Of a DNA stretch of 64,000 bases, positions 63,910 to 64,000 are shown in pieces. Every line of letters starts with the position of its first letter. Within the stretch, counting starts at the first letter, position 1. Source of the stretch: Labrenzia sp. 011 (GTDB lineage: Bacteria; Pseudomonadota; Alphaproteobacteria; Rhizobiales; Stappiaceae); NCBI RefSeq assembly GCF_003075075.1, contig NZ_QCYM01000005.1, forward strand, positions 181,855-245,854, written 5' to 3'. Under the pieces are notes generated by a model. The model did no database searches, had not been told where the DNA came from, and saw only the letters and a list, made by a program, of their open reading frames with translations. A program made the translations under genes and the position numbers.

Positions 63910-64000
63910 TCAGTTTGCATTCTTAGCAATAGTTTTCTTGAAATGCTCGTACGCCACCGAACTAGCGTCGAAAACGCCCTCAGTATTCTTGCAATCGAGT
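63910..64000 (-). CDS. C-terminal end of an unknown gene (partial)
   Basis: A minus-strand frame enters from the right edge and ends at a TGA (63910-63912). The visible C-terminus reads CKNTEGVFDASSVAYEHF followed by KKTIAKNAN. Codons are A+T-rich for this window. It is cut by the window edge and no family was recognised; a chance open frame is possible because only 29 residues are seen. Confidence 0.45.
   Translation of the reverse strand, partial: LDCKNTEGVFDASSVAYEHFKKTIAKNAN

Overview
The window is GC-rich and densely coded, with co-directional operons whose genes often overlap by four bases (ATGA). Gene content (creatinase, phosphonate-type and UgpC-type ABC importers, hydroxyproline-epimerase relatives, choline-dehydrogenase-like GMC enzymes, globin-coupled chemoreceptor) suggests a free-living alphaproteobacterium, most likely Hyphomicrobiales of the Stappia/Roseibium (Labrenzia) kind. 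That placement is inference from protein character only. No rRNA, tRNA, CRISPR array or complete mobile element was recognised.

Layout. 1-1.3 kb: creatinase, translationally coupled to an upstream gene cut by the window. 1.7-6.7 kb: a five-gene partner-switching module (a Cache/HAMP/SpoIIE phosphatase, a GHKL-type kinase, a STAS antagonist, plus degenerate copies of the kinase and the STAS protein, the latter fused to a methyltransferase). 7.4-9.8 kb: DUF1254/DUF1214 secreted protein and an ArsR-arsenate reductase fusion. 9.8-13.3 kb (minus): phnD-phnC-phnE-phnE importer. 14.2-21.2 kb: a giant Gly-rich autotransporter. 21.4-26.8 kb: amidohydrolase, small ribbon-helix-helix protein, glyoxalase-fold protein, and a Tat-exported GMC dehydrogenase pair. 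27-37.3 kb: a sulfated-substrate locus with an ABC importer, mutarotase-like enzyme, one Cys-type sulfatase, and two unrelated sulfatase-maturing enzymes (FGE and a radical-SAM anSME).

37.5-49.4 kb (minus): a ten-gene co-directional cluster for a cyclic imino acid of the hydroxyproline type. It starts with a four-domain regulator (MerR HTH + XRE HTH + cupin + a proline-racemase-family domain that has lost its second catalytic Cys). Next come a polar amino-acid ABC importer, a DapA-family lyase/deaminase, two intact proline-racemase-family epimerases, two aldehyde dehydrogenases and a GMC oxidoreductase. The regulator appears to reuse the pathway's own enzyme fold as its effector sensor, and is the most interesting object in the window.

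50-64 kb: globin-coupled chemoreceptor, an EAL-domain remnant, a Crp/Fnr regulator, an ArsR/small membrane protein/ArsP-like permease group with a clear palindromic operator, an EutR-like AraC regulator, a Tat-exported beta-carbonic anhydrase, and a DeoR-controlled sugar or glycerol-phosphate type ABC operon preceded by a SLOG-fold protein. An A+T-richer right end carries the C-terminus of an unknown gene.

A recurring design: in all three importers whose substrate-binding protein gene comes first (phn, sulfatase locus, imino-acid locus), a strong hairpin lies between that gene and the next, which would let the binding protein be made in excess. In the fourth importer, where it comes last, a strong hairpin follows the operon.
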